Of a stretch of 64,000 nt of DNA, positions 57,289-64,000 are shown piece by piece. A model generated the notes under the pieces. That model saw only the letters and a program-made list of their open reading frames with translations. It did not search any database and had not been told where the DNA came from. The stretch is from Burkholderiales bacterium (GTDB lineage: Bacteria > Pseudomonadota > Gammaproteobacteria > Burkholderiales > Burkholderiaceae_F). A program made the position numbers and the translations under genes. Within the stretch, counting starts at the first letter, position 1. Every line of letters starts with the position of its first letter. Where the stretch lies: contig JADCGS010000011.1 in NCBI GenBank assembly GCA_020248865.1, positions 43,035-107,034 on the forward strand, read 5' to 3'.

Positions 57289-60200
57289 ATGACTGACCTG
57301 TCCGAAGCGAGAAAACTCGCCAGCTACAAGCCCGCGCACAAGGTGCGCTTCGTCACCGCCGCCAGCCTGTTCGACGGGCACGACGCCAGCATCAACATCA
57401 TGCGGCGCATCCTGCAGGGCATGGGCGCGGAGGTGATCCACCTGGGGCACAACCGCTCGGTGGAAGAGATCGTCACCGCCGCGCTGCAGGAGGACGTGCA
57501 GGGCATCGCCGTCAGCAGCTACCAGGGCGGGCACGTCGAGTTCTTCAAGTACATGATCGACCTGCTGAGGAGCAGGGGCGGCCAGAACATCAAGGTGTAT
57601 GGCGGCGGCGGCGGCGTGATCGTGCCCAGCGAGATCAAGGAGCTGCACGACTACGGCGTGGCGCGCATCTTCTCGCCCGAGGACGGCCAGAGGCTCGGCC
57701 TGCAGGGAATGATCGGCGCGATGGTCGCCGCCTGCGACGAAGACCTGTCCAGGCAGTCGCCGAAGTCGCTCGATGTCTTGAAGGTCGCCGATGTGACGCA
57801 GCGCTGGCGCGCACTGGCGCAGCTCATCACCGCGCTCGAGGTGGGCAGCGCGGAGGCCAAGTTGCGCGAGTCGATCCACAAGCAGGCCAACACCGCCAAG
57901 GTGCCCACGCTCGGAATCACCGGCACCGGGGGTGCGGGCAAGAGCTCGCTGACTGACGAGCTGGTGCGCCGCTTCCGGATCGACCAGGACGATGCCCTGA
58001 GCATTGCGGTCATCAGCATCGACCCGTCGCGCCGCAAGAGCGGTGGCGCGCTGCTGGGCGACCGCATCCGCATGAACGCCATCACCCCGTGGAGCACGGG
58101 GCCGCGACGGCCCGCCGCGCCCCAAGGGCAGTCAGGCCCCCCGGCGGGCAGCCCCGCCGCGCCAGCGGCAAGCGTGGGGGTCCCTCGTGTCTACATGCGC
58201 AGCCTTGCCACGCGCGAGGCCGGCTCCGAGATCAGCCAGGCGCTGCCCGACGCGATTGCTGCCTGCAAGTGCGCCGGCTTCGATCTCATTCTGGTGGAGA
58301 CCAGCGGCATCGGCCAGGGCGACGCCGCGATCGTGCCGCACGTGGACGCCACGCTGTACGTCATGACGCCCGAGTACGGTGCGGCCAGCCAGCTCGAGAA
58401 GATCGACATGCTGGACTTTGCCGACTTCGTGGCGATCAACAAGTTCGACCGCAAGGGCGCTGCCGACGCGCTGCGCGACGTGAGCAAGCAGGTTCAGCGC
58501 AACAAGGGCGACTTTGCCCGCAAGCCCGACGAGATGTCCGTGTTCGGCACCATGGCCGCGCGCTTCAACGACGACGGCGTGACCGCGCTGTACCACGCCA
58601 TCCTGCCGCGGCTCAGGGAGCTGGGGCTCAAGGTCGGCGAGAGCCACCTGCCGCATGTTTTCACGCGCCACTCCACCAACCAGACCCCCATCGTGCCGCC
58701 GCCGCGCACCCGTTACCTGGCGGAGATCGCGGACACCGTGCGCGGGTACAAGAAGCGGGCGATGGAACAGGCGCGCATTGCGCGGGAGCGGCAGCAGTTG
58801 CTCGAAGCGCGCCGCATGCTGGCCCTCACCCTAAGTCCCTCTCCCACTGAGGTGGGAGAGGGAAGCAAAGCGCTCTCGGCTGTGGCGCCCGCATCGGGAT
58901 CAGAAGCGGCCATCTTTCCCTCTCCCGCATCAGCGGGAGAGGGTGGCGCGCGCAGCGCGACGGGTGAGGGTGGCGCGCTTAGCGCGACGGTTGAGGGCGC
59001 ACTGCCCCCCCACCCGCCCGCACTGACCCAACTCGCCGACCTGGCCCACGAGCGCGGCAGCCGACTCGACCCCCGCAGCAAGAAACTCCTGGACATGTGG
59101 CCGCAGATGCAGCAGGCCTATGGCGGCGACGAGTACGTGGTCAAGATCCGCGACAGGGAGATTCGCACCCAGCTCACGCACACGAGCCTCTCCGGCTCGA
59201 AGATCCGCAAGGTGGCGCTGCCGAGATACGAAGACCACGGCGAGCTGCTGAAGTGGCTGCTGCTGGAAAACGTTCCCGGCAGCTTCCCCTACACCGCCGG
59301 CGTGTTCGCCTTCAAGCGGGAGAATGAGGATCCCACCCGCATGTTTGCCGGCGAGGGCGACCCGTTCCGCACCAACCGCCGCTTCAAGCTCCTGAGCGAA
59401 GGCATGCCGGCCAAGCGGCTGTCCACCGCCTTCGACAGCGTGACGCTGTACGGCAACGACCCCGACCTGCGCCCCGACATCTACGGAAAGGTCGGCAACA
59501 GCGGGGTGTCCATCGCCACCCTGGACGACATGAAGGTGCTGTACGGCGGCTTCGACCTGACCGCCCCCAACACCTCGGTCAGCATGACGATCAACGGCCC
59601 GGCGCCCACGATCCTCGCGATGTTCATGAACACCGCGATCGACCAGGCGCTCGACAAGTTCCGCGCCGAGAACCGGCGCGAGCCCACCGATGACGAGGCC
59701 GCCAAGATCCGCGCCTGGGTGCTGGAGAACGTGCGCGGCACCGTGCAGGCCGACATCCTCAAGGAAGACCAGGGCCAGAACACCTGCATCTTCTCCACCG
59801 AGTTCAGCCTCAAGGTGATGGGCGACATCCAGGAGTACTTCGTCCACCACAACGTGCGCAACTTCTACTCGGTGAGCATCAGCGGCTATCACATCGCCGA
59901 GGCGGGGGCCAACCCGATCAGCCAGCTCGCCTTCACGCTGAGCAACGGCTTCACGTTCGTGGAGGCGTATCTGGCACGCGGCATGCACATCGACGACTTT
60001 GCGCCCAACCTGAGCTTTTTCTTCAGCAACGGCATGGACCCGGAGTACACCGTGATGGGCCGCGTGGCGCGCCGCATCTGGGCGGTGGCGATGCGCGACA
60101 AGTACGGCGCCAACGAGCGCAGCCAGAAGCTCAAGTACCACTGCCAGACCAGCGGCCGCAGCCTGCACGCGCAGGAGATCCAGTTCAACGACATCCGCAC

Positions 60201-60834
60201 CACGTTGCAGGCGCTGATCGCCACCTACGACAACGCCAACAGCCTGCACACCAACGCGTTCGACGAGGCGATCACCACGCCCACCGAGGAGAGCGTGCGC
60301 CGCGCGATGGCCATTCAGCTCATCATCAACCGCGAGTGGGGCCTGGCAAAGAACGAGAACCCCAACCAGGGCAGCTTCATCATCGACGAGCTGACCGAGC
60401 TGGTCGAGGAGGCCGTGCTCAAGGAGTTCGAGGCGTTGAGCGAGCGCGGCGGCGTGCTGGGCGCGATGGAGCTGGGCTACCAGCGCGGCAAGATCCAGGA
60501 AGAGTCGCTGCACTACGAGCACCTGAAGCACACCGGCGAGTACCCGATCATCGGTGTGAACACCTTCCGCAACCCGCACGGCGACCCGGTACCCGAGCAC
60601 ATCGAGCTGGCGCGCTCCACAGAGGAAGAGAAGCAGAGCCAGCTCAAACGCCTGGCCGACTTCCACGCGCGCAACCAGCGCCAATCCCCCGAGATGCTGG
60701 CGAAACTCAAGCGCACCGTGATCGACAACGGCAACGTGTTCGAGGTGCTGATGGAGGCCGTGCGTGTCTGCTCGCTGGGGCAGATCACGAATGCGCTGTT
60801 CGAGGTGGGCGGGCAGTATCGCCGCAACATGTAG
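57289..60834 (+). CDS. icmF: Fused isobutyryl-CoA mutase IcmF
   Basis: 1181 residues. IcmF joins a cobalamin-binding domain, a G-protein chaperone and the mutase large domain; it interconverts isobutyryl-CoA and n-butyryl-CoA. His31 in [13 protein letters not shown] is the lower cobalt ligand. The G domain has [12 protein letters not shown] at 209-220 and NKFD at 384-387. The mutase part starts near 580. Known IcmF are about 1090 residues (from memory). The excess of about 90 is explained by two in-frame insertions of repeat DNA: residues about 270-300 inside the G domain, and about 511-577 in the linker before the mutase domain. A promoter is at 57213. Confidence 0.93.
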   Translation: MTDLSEARKLASYKPAHKVRFVTAASLFDGHDASINIMRRILQGMGAEVIHLGHNRSVEEIVTAALQEDVQGIAVSSYQGGHVEFFKYMIDLLRSRGGQNIKVYGGGGGVIVPSEIKELHDYGVARIFSPEDGQRLGLQGMIGAMVAACDEDLSRQSPKSLDVLKVADVTQRWRALAQLITALEVGSAEAKLRESIHKQANTAKVPTLGITGTGGAGKSSLTDELVRRFRIDQDDALSIAVISIDPSRRKSGGALLGDRIRMNAITPWSTGPRRPAAPQGQSGPPAGSPAAPAASVGVPRVYMRSLATREAGSEISQALPDAIAACKCAGFDLILVETSGIGQGDAAIVPHVDATLYVMTPEYGAASQLEKIDMLDFADFVAINKFDRKGAADALRDVSKQVQRNKGDFARKPDEMSVFGTMAARFNDDGVTALYHAILPRLRELGLKVGESHLPHVFTRHSTNQTPIVPPPRTRYLAEIADTVRGYKKRAMEQARIARERQQLLEARRMLALTLSPSPTEVGEGSKALSAVAPASGSEAAIFPSPASAGEGGARSATGEGGALSATVEGALPPHPPALTQLADLAHERGSRLDPRSKKLLDMWPQMQQAYGGDEYVVKIRDREIRTQLTHTSLSGSKIRKVALPRYEDHGELLKWLLLENVPGSFPYTAGVFAFKRENEDPTRMFAGEGDPFRTNRRFKLLSEGMPAKRLSTAFDSVTLYGNDPDLRPDIYGKVGNSGVSIATLDDMKVLYGGFDLTAPNTSVSMTINGPAPTILAMFMNTAIDQALDKFRAENRREPTDDEAAKIRAWVLENVRGTVQADILKEDQGQNTCIFSTEFSLKVMGDIQEYFVHHNVRNFYSVSISGYHIAEAGANPISQLAFTLSNGFTFVEAYLARGMHIDDFAPNLSFFFSNGMDPEYTVMGRVARRIWAVAMRDKYGANERSQKLKYHCQTSGRSLHAQEIQFNDIRTTLQALIATYDNANSLHTNAFDEAITTPTEESVRRAMAIQLIINREWGLAKNENPNQGSFIIDELTELVEEAVLKEFEALSERGGVLGAMELGYQRGKIQEESLHYEHLKHTGEYPIIGVNTFRNPHGDPVPEHIELARSTEEEKQSQLKRLADFHARNQRQSPEMLAKLKRTVIDNGNVFEVLMEAVRVCSLGQITNALFEVGGQYRRNM
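58096..58188. repeat. Repeat-derived in-frame insertion A in icmF
   Basis: About 93 nt encoding a Pro/Ala/Gly-rich stretch ([20 protein letters not shown] and on) interrupts the G-domain between DRIRMNAI and [10 protein letters not shown], which are close together in normal IcmF. The DNA has a GGCGGG-CAGC-CCCGCC hairpin (58143-58158). It shares the 12-mer CGCCCCAAGGGC (58118-58129) with each unit of the 60-bp array at 63817-64000. Confidence 0.65.
58837..58994. repeat. Repeat-derived in-frame insertion B in icmF
   Basis: Two perfect 11-bp-stem palindromes: CCCTCTCCCAC/GTGGGAGAGGG (58837-58862) and CCCTCTCCCGC/GCGGGAGAGGG (58918-58943). Then a 27-bp tandem duplication follows (58941-58967 and 58968-58994). 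58924-58946 is identical (inverted) to 51886-51908 in an intergenic gap, so this is a dispersed repeat now read as protein (residues about 511-577). Confidence 0.8.
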
Positions 60835-60840
60835 CCCCGT

Positions 60841-60890
60841 CTGCCCTTCTCCCTCTGCCGCCTCGGCGGGACAGGGCCGGGGTGAGGGCC
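60841..60890. repeat. Degenerate copy of the CCCTCTCCC repeat after icmF
   Basis: CTGCCCTTCTCCCTCTGCC, then GGCGGGACAGGGC and GGGGTGAGGG, lie just after the icmF stop. Same layout as the copies at 52017-52057 and 58837-58862, with mismatches. It may double as a terminator. Confidence 0.55.
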
Positions 60891-60962
60891 TCGTTCTTTG
60901 ATGCAGTCTGCCTGCGCTAGTCGCGGGAGTAAGCCAGACCAGCGTCAGCAACGGAGCCCCAG

Positions 60963-61187
60963 ATGGACTACCGCCAGATCATCACCATCGAGCCCGGCAA
61001 GCGCAGCGGCAAGCCGTGCATCCGCGGCCTGCGCATCACCGTGTACGACGTGCTCAGCTACGTCGCCTCGGGCATGAGCGAGGACGACATCCTCAAGGAC
61101 TTCCCTGATCCGACCCGCGACGACATTTGCGCCTGCCTGGCCTTTGCTGCCGAGCGTGAACAGGCCAAGCTTGTTGCGGCGTCGTGA
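60963..61187 (+). CDS. DUF433 antitoxin
   Basis: 74 residues from the ATG at 60963. It matches DUF433 (VapB45-like): ITIEPGKRSGKPCIRGLRIT followed by VYDVLSYVASGMSEDDILKD and FPDPTRDDICACLAFAAERE. This is a small helix-turn-helix antitoxin that usually precedes a DUF5615 PIN-like toxin. The next frame starts with GTG overlapping the stop (GTGA, 61184-61187). Confidence 0.88.
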   Translation: MDYRQIITIEPGKRSGKPCIRGLRITVYDVLSYVASGMSEDDILKDFPDPTRDDICACLAFAAEREQAKLVAAS

Positions 61188-61517
61188 AGCTGCTCTTCGA
61201 CGAGAACCTCTCGCCGGGTTTGGTGGCGGACTTGGCGTCGGAGTTTCCGGGTTCAGCGCACGTGCATGAGGTCGCGCCTCGGCTCGGCCGGCGATGCTGC
61301 CGTCTGGGCCTTCGCAAAGACACACGGCTTTGTCATCGTCTCCAAGGACAGCGACTTCGCCGACCTCAGCATCCTGTACGGCGCACCTCCCAAGATCGTG
61401 TGGATACGTCGCGGCAATTGCTCCACAAGCACGATCGCAGCGCTGTTGAGGGCTCACGCAAGCATGCTGGCGGCAATGGAGAAAGGCGCCGTTGATCGAC
61501 TCCTGGTGAGCGAGTGA
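61184..61517 (+). pseudogene. DUF5615 PIN-like toxin, frameshifted
   Basis: The N-terminus MKLLFDENLSPGLVADLASE and FPGSAHVHEV reads in the frame of the GTG at 61184. The rest, RLGSAGDAAVWAFAKTHGFV, IVSKDSDFADLSILYGAPPK and the C-terminus, reads one base later. The switch is near 61270-61274, consistent with one extra base after the GTC codon. Joined, the two halves form a normal VapC45-like toxin of about 110 residues with the acidic residues DEN and KDSDF. A sequencing error is possible; so is an inactivated toxin. Confidence 0.8.
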
Positions 61518-61518
61518 G

Positions 61519-62085
61519 GTCGGCGCCGGTTTCGGAGTAAGCCTGCAGCCGCCCGATGGTCTCGGCCAGATCCGGCCGGCCGACGCTGAAGCCGTCGGAG
61601 CGGCCCACCAGCAACACACGTTCGTCGGGGCCGCCGGCGGCATCAAGCGCCTGGCGCGCGGCGCGCAGGCGCTCGATGGCCGGCTCGCGCGGGTAGAGCG
61701 GCTGCGCGGGGTCGCCGGTGGAATCCTCGGTCGACAGGCCCGCCACGCCGGCCTCGACCGCGCGGCGCACGTTGTGCTCCACGCCTGCGGCGTCCGTCGC
61801 GAAGCCGGCCTCGGAGTCGGCGTTCACGGGCACGTCCACCGCCGCCACCATCGCGCGCAGGTGCTCGATCACCTGGTCCACGGTCACGCCGTTGTCCGGC
61901 CGCGCCTGCGACCACGCAAAGCCGGCGCTGGTCGTGGCCACGGCCTTGAAGCCCAGGCTTTGCAGGGTGCGCGCGCTGCCCGGGTCCCAGGGGTTGGGAA
62001 GCACGAAGCAGCCGCGTTCGTGCAGCCGGCGGAAGCTGCGGCGCTGCTCGATGACGGCGGCGATGCTCGGGCGGTGTGGACGCAT
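61519..62085 (-). pseudogene. Isocitrate lyase/PEP mutase-family protein, 3'-truncated
   Basis: From the ATG at 62085 the protein matches the family: RGCFVLPNPWDPGSARTLQS, ATTSAGFAWSQARPDNG, VNADSEAGFATDAAGVEHNV (metal-binding Asp/Glu), GLSTEDSTGD and LLVGRSDGFSVGRPDLAETI. Homology stops after the YSETGAD segment at about 61519, next to the toxin stop at 61517. The usual continuation (roughly the last 60-90 residues, including the CLYAPG-type strand) is missing; the open frame beyond that runs antisense through the toxin gene. It has probably lost activity. Confidence 0.75.
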
Positions 62086-62166
62086 GGCGGGTCTCCTTGG
62101 TGTGCGCCTGCCGCTGCATCCTCGCTCGGACCGATGCGGCCCACCCCGCCCCGCCTACACTGCCGC

Positions 62167-62703
62167 ATGGCCCTGCGCGCCACCATCTACCGCTGCGACC
62201 TCACCGTCTCCGACCTCGACCGCCACGTCTACGGCCAGCACGCGCTCACGTTGGCGCGGCATCCGTCGGAGACCGAGGAGCGGATGATGGTGCGGCTGCT
62301 GGCCTTTGCGCTGCACGCCGACTCGGCGCTCGTCTTCGGGCCGGGGCTGTCCAGCGAGGACGAGCCTGATCTCATCCGGCGCGACGCCACCGGCACCATT
62401 GATCTCTGGATCGACGTCGGCTTGCCCGATGAGAAGGCGGTGCGCAAAGCCTGCGGCCGCGCGCGGCAGGTGGTGGTGCTGGCCTACGGGGCGCGCAAGG
62501 TGGATGCCTGGTGGCAGGACAACACGGCGGCGCTGGCGCGGCACGCCAACCTCGGCGTGTTCACGCTCACCGGCGACGAGACGGCCGCGCTGCAACGGCT
62601 GGCGGCGCGGGCAATGACGCTCACCTGCACGCTGCAGGACGGGCAGGTGTGGCTGGCCTCTGCCGCACAGACGGTGGAGCTGGCGCCGCAACGGCTCAGG
62701 TAG
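62167..62703 (+). CDS. yaeQ: YaeQ family protein
   Basis: 178 residues from the ATG at 62167. YaeQ has a PD-(D/E)XK nuclease-like fold; an anti-transcription-termination role was once suggested. Signature segments: ALRATIYRCDLTVSDLDRHV, ARHPSETEERMMVRLLAFAL, DEPDLIRRDATGTIDLWIDV (Asp and Glu of the nuclease-like core) and GLPDEKAVRKACGRARQVVV. The catalytic function is unproven. It diverges from the truncated lyase gene. Confidence 0.93.
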   Translation: MALRATIYRCDLTVSDLDRHVYGQHALTLARHPSETEERMMVRLLAFALHADSALVFGPGLSSEDEPDLIRRDATGTIDLWIDVGLPDEKAVRKACGRARQVVVLAYGARKVDAWWQDNTAALARHANLGVFTLTGDETAALQRLAARAMTLTCTLQDGQVWLASAAQTVELAPQRLR

Positions 62704-62747
62704 GGCGGCGGCGCCCGGCCCCCCGCGCCGCCGCGGGTGCCGCCGCC
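62704..62747 (+). terminator. Large GC hairpin after yaeQ
   Basis: GGCGGCGGCGCCC (62704-62716) pairs with GGGTGCCGCCGCC (62735-62747) with a single G-T wobble and an 18-base loop. No T tract. Confidence 0.45.
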
Positions 62748-62843
62748 GGCCATCGGCTCGGTATTGATCCAGGTCTTGTTCAGATCAAGCCACGGCCTCA
62801 TGTGCAGGACTACCATCTTCCCACTCAGCGATGGAGCGCAACC

Positions 62844-63161
62844 ATGGACCAGACCCCGACCCCCTCAATCAACCGCGACAAGCTCTTTGCCGACGCCAAG
62901 GTCGTGCTCGACGACGTCGACGCCCTGCTCAAGGAAGCGGCCAGCGCCACCGGTCAGCGGGCCGAGCAGTTGCGCGAGCAGGCGGCCGAAGCCCTGCATC
63001 GGGCCAAGCTGCGCATCGGCGAGGCGCAGGCCACGCTGAGCGAGCAGACCCGCAAGACGCTGCGCGAAACCGATGGCTGGGTGCACGCCAATCCGTGGCC
63101 GGCGGTGGGCATCGCGGCCGGCGTGGCCTTCCTGCTCGGCCTGCTGATTTCGCGCCGCTGA
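62844..63161 (+). CDS. DUF883 / ElaB-YqjD-type ribosome-associated membrane protein
   Basis: 105 residues from the ATG at 62844. A long amphipathic helix (DKLFADAKVVLDDVDALLKE onward, Ala/Glu/Gln-rich) is followed by ETDGWVHANPWPAVGIAAGV and a membrane helix ending LLISRR. This is the ElaB/YqjD/YgaM pattern: a C-terminal tail-anchored inner-membrane protein that binds stationary-phase ribosomes in E. coli. The next gene is a YqjE-like protein, as in the yqjD-yqjE operon. Confidence 0.9.
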   Translation: MDQTPTPSINRDKLFADAKVVLDDVDALLKEAASATGQRAEQLREQAAEALHRAKLRIGEAQATLSEQTRKTLRETDGWVHANPWPAVGIAAGVAFLLGLLISRR

Positions 63162-63320
63162 AGTTGCAGCCGACCGGCAGCCCGGTGCCGCGCAGTGCGG
63201 TGCGCAGTGCGGTGCAGGGGCCGGCGCGGCGCACGGCCGGCCGCAGTCGCAGCCTGCGGCCGATCCGCTCGCCGCTCGCCGCTCGCTCCAACGGTGCCCA
63301 CCTGAGGTGCCGCTCCCCCC

Positions 63321-63815
63321 ATGGATGACCCCGCCCTGAACCGACAGCGCCCTGCTGGCGGGTCGCCCCAGCCGCACGGCGCGCTGCGCCGCTTGGTGCG
63401 CGCCGGGGGTGCGCTGCTGGTGGCACGGGCCGAGTTTGCGTCGGTGGAACTGGCACTGGCGCGCGCGCAGCTCATGCGCTGGCTGCTGCTCGCCCTGCTC
63501 GCGCTGCTGCTCGGGCTGCTCGGTCTGCTGTCGCTGACCGCGCTGGTGACGCTGCTGCTGTGGCCCGTGCTGGGCTGGGGCGCGCTGCTGCTGCCGGCCA
63601 TCGTCTATGTCAGCGCCGGGATCTGGGTGGTGCGGCGGCTGATGCACGAGGTCGCCACCGCGCCGCCGCTGCTGCACGAGACGCTGCAGGAGCTGATGCG
63701 CGACCGCGACGCACTCCGGCGCGCCACGGGCCGCGCGGCCGACGGCTCGCTCGACCCGGGCAGCCCCAATGACCCGAACGACCCGAACAACCCGCGCCCG
63801 GGAGATTCGGCATGA
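63321..63815 (+). CDS. YqjE-like holin-superfamily membrane protein
   Basis: 164 residues. Two hydrophobic helices (about 52-78 LMRWLLLALLALLLGLLGLL and 80-110 VTLLLWPVLGWGALLLPAIV) follow a basic amphipathic N-terminus, the pattern of Phage_holin_3_6/YqjE proteins. The C-terminal tail carries Asn-Asp-Pro repeats (NDPNDPNNPRPG) encoded by 9-bp repeats. The TGA at 63813-63815 overlaps the ATG of the next frame. The pair with the DUF883 gene matches the yqjDE layout; the 159-nt gap between them holds a 12-bp tandem duplication (GCGCAGTGCGGT type) and nothing else noted. Confidence 0.82.
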   Translation: MDDPALNRQRPAGGSPQPHGALRRLVRAGGALLVARAEFASVELALARAQLMRWLLLALLALLLGLLGLLSLTALVTLLLWPVLGWGALLLPAIVYVSAGIWVVRRLMHEVATAPPLLHETLQELMRDRDALRRATGRAADGSLDPGSPNDPNDPNNPRPGDSA

Positions 63816-64000
63816 GCCCGCCGGGCCGCCCCAAGGGCGAATCCCTGAGCGCGCAGCGCGCAGGTAGTCCTGAGTACCCGCCGGGCCGCCCCAAGGGCGA
63901 ATCCCTGAGCGCGCAGCGCGCAGGTAGTCCTGAGTACCCGCCGGGCCGCCCCAAGGGCGAATCCCTGAGCGCGCAGCGCGCAGGTAGTCCTGAGTACCCG
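63812..64000 (+). CDS. Start of a tandem-repeat protein, runs off the window
   Basis: The ATG at 63812 overlaps the previous stop (ATGA), as in coupled genes. After Met-Ser it reads three perfect copies of the 20-residue unit PPGRPKGESLSAQRAGSPEY and continues past the end of the window. In the yqjDE operon a small YqjK-like gene usually comes third, so these repeats may be an N-terminal expansion of that gene. Alternatively the array is intergenic repeat DNA that happens to be open; the complementary strand is open too. The 3' end is not visible. Confidence 0.45.
   Translation, partial: MSPPGRPKGESLSAQRAGSPEYPPGRPKGESLSAQRAGSPEYPPGRPKGESLSAQRAGSPEYP
63817..64000. repeat. Perfect 60-bp tandem array
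   Basis: Units at 63817-63876, 63877-63936 and 63937-63996 are identical, and a fourth begins at 63997. Each unit contains CCGGGCCGCCCCAAGGGCGA, a CTGAGCGCGCAGCGCGCAGG stretch and TAGTCCTGAGTA. Because 60 is divisible by three, the reading frame stays open through all copies. Perfect identity suggests recent expansion. Confidence 0.95.

Noticed and set aside
58930..60951. Very long open frame on the strand opposite icmF (also similar ones opposite atpA, pilY1, dadA/otnK and priA)
   Set aside because: High G+C with strong third-position bias keeps antisense frames open. Their translations are Arg/His/Val-rich with no domain, no ribosome site, and they lie exactly over well-identified genes.
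61366..61518. Lyase-like gene continuing to its open-frame end at 61366 as a functional C-terminus
   Set aside because: The last 51 codons are antisense to the toxin gene and carry none of the family's C-terminal features, so the homologous part is taken to end at about 61519.

Overview
The window is very GC-rich chromosomal DNA (roughly 70% G+C by eye). It most resembles a betaproteobacterium of the order Burkholderiales. The supporting signs are the gene order atpEFHAGDC-hemE-priA, an EF-P with Arg32 beside its rhamnosyltransferase EarP, the ubiE/Tim44-like/ubiJ/ubiB cluster, a fused IcmF mutase, and the glmS and glmU neighbourhood. Genus and species cannot be read from the sequence. No phage, insertion-sequence transposase, CRISPR array or rRNA was seen.

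Layout. 1-5802: F1Fo ATP synthase operon, cut at the left end inside atpE. 6214-10030: a 47-residue secreted lysine-rich protein, hemE, a cluster of DnaA-box-like sites, and priA. 10096-11909: an extracytoplasmic-function sigma factor cassette (lipoprotein, sigma, anti-sigma) with an ECF-like promoter in front. 11968-13162: a membrane-anchored di-haem cytochrome c and tRNA-Arg(CCG). 13181-21860: a type IV pilus minor-pilin locus (divergent fimT-like gene, then fimT-pilV-pilW-pilX-pilY1-pilE, mostly joined by ATGA overlaps). 22078-26734: DUF971 protein and ubiquinone genes ubiE, ubiJ, ubiB with a Tim44-like protein. 27031-32133: TerC, a TerB-like protein, DadA, an OtnK-type kinase and a small membrane protein. 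32143-36672: glmS and glmU (both enzymes of UDP-GlcNAc synthesis) with an Lrp/AsnC regulator and a GNAT enzyme. 36702-44446: a DUF6279 lipoprotein, a LysR/NmrA pair, a sodium:solute symporter, a TPMT-like methyltransferase and a LytTR two-component system. 44563-54006: a predicted zinc-metallopeptidase lipoprotein, an ornithine-cyclodeaminase-like protein, a SRAP/YedK protein, two adjacent exported proteins sharing one C-terminal glycine-zipper module, and a subtilase. 54366-56930: efp, earP and a short-chain dehydrogenase. 57289-60834: an icmF swollen by dispersed-repeat DNA carried in frame. 60963-62085: a DUF433/DUF5615 toxin-antitoxin pair with a frameshifted toxin, abutting a truncated isocitrate-lyase/PEP-mutase-like gene. 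62167-64000: yaeQ, a DUF883 protein, a holin-like YqjE protein, and the start of a reading frame made of perfect 60-bp tandem repeats that runs off the window.

The most unusual theme is repetitive DNA. Degenerate heptanucleotide arrays occur in three intergenic gaps. Palindromic dispersed repeats sit between atpA and atpG, upstream of the subtilase, and inside the icmF reading frame. A 60-bp tandem array appears to be read as a 20-residue protein repeat at the right edge. The paired glycine-zipper proteins at 48842-51711 are the best candidate for an undescribed protein system.
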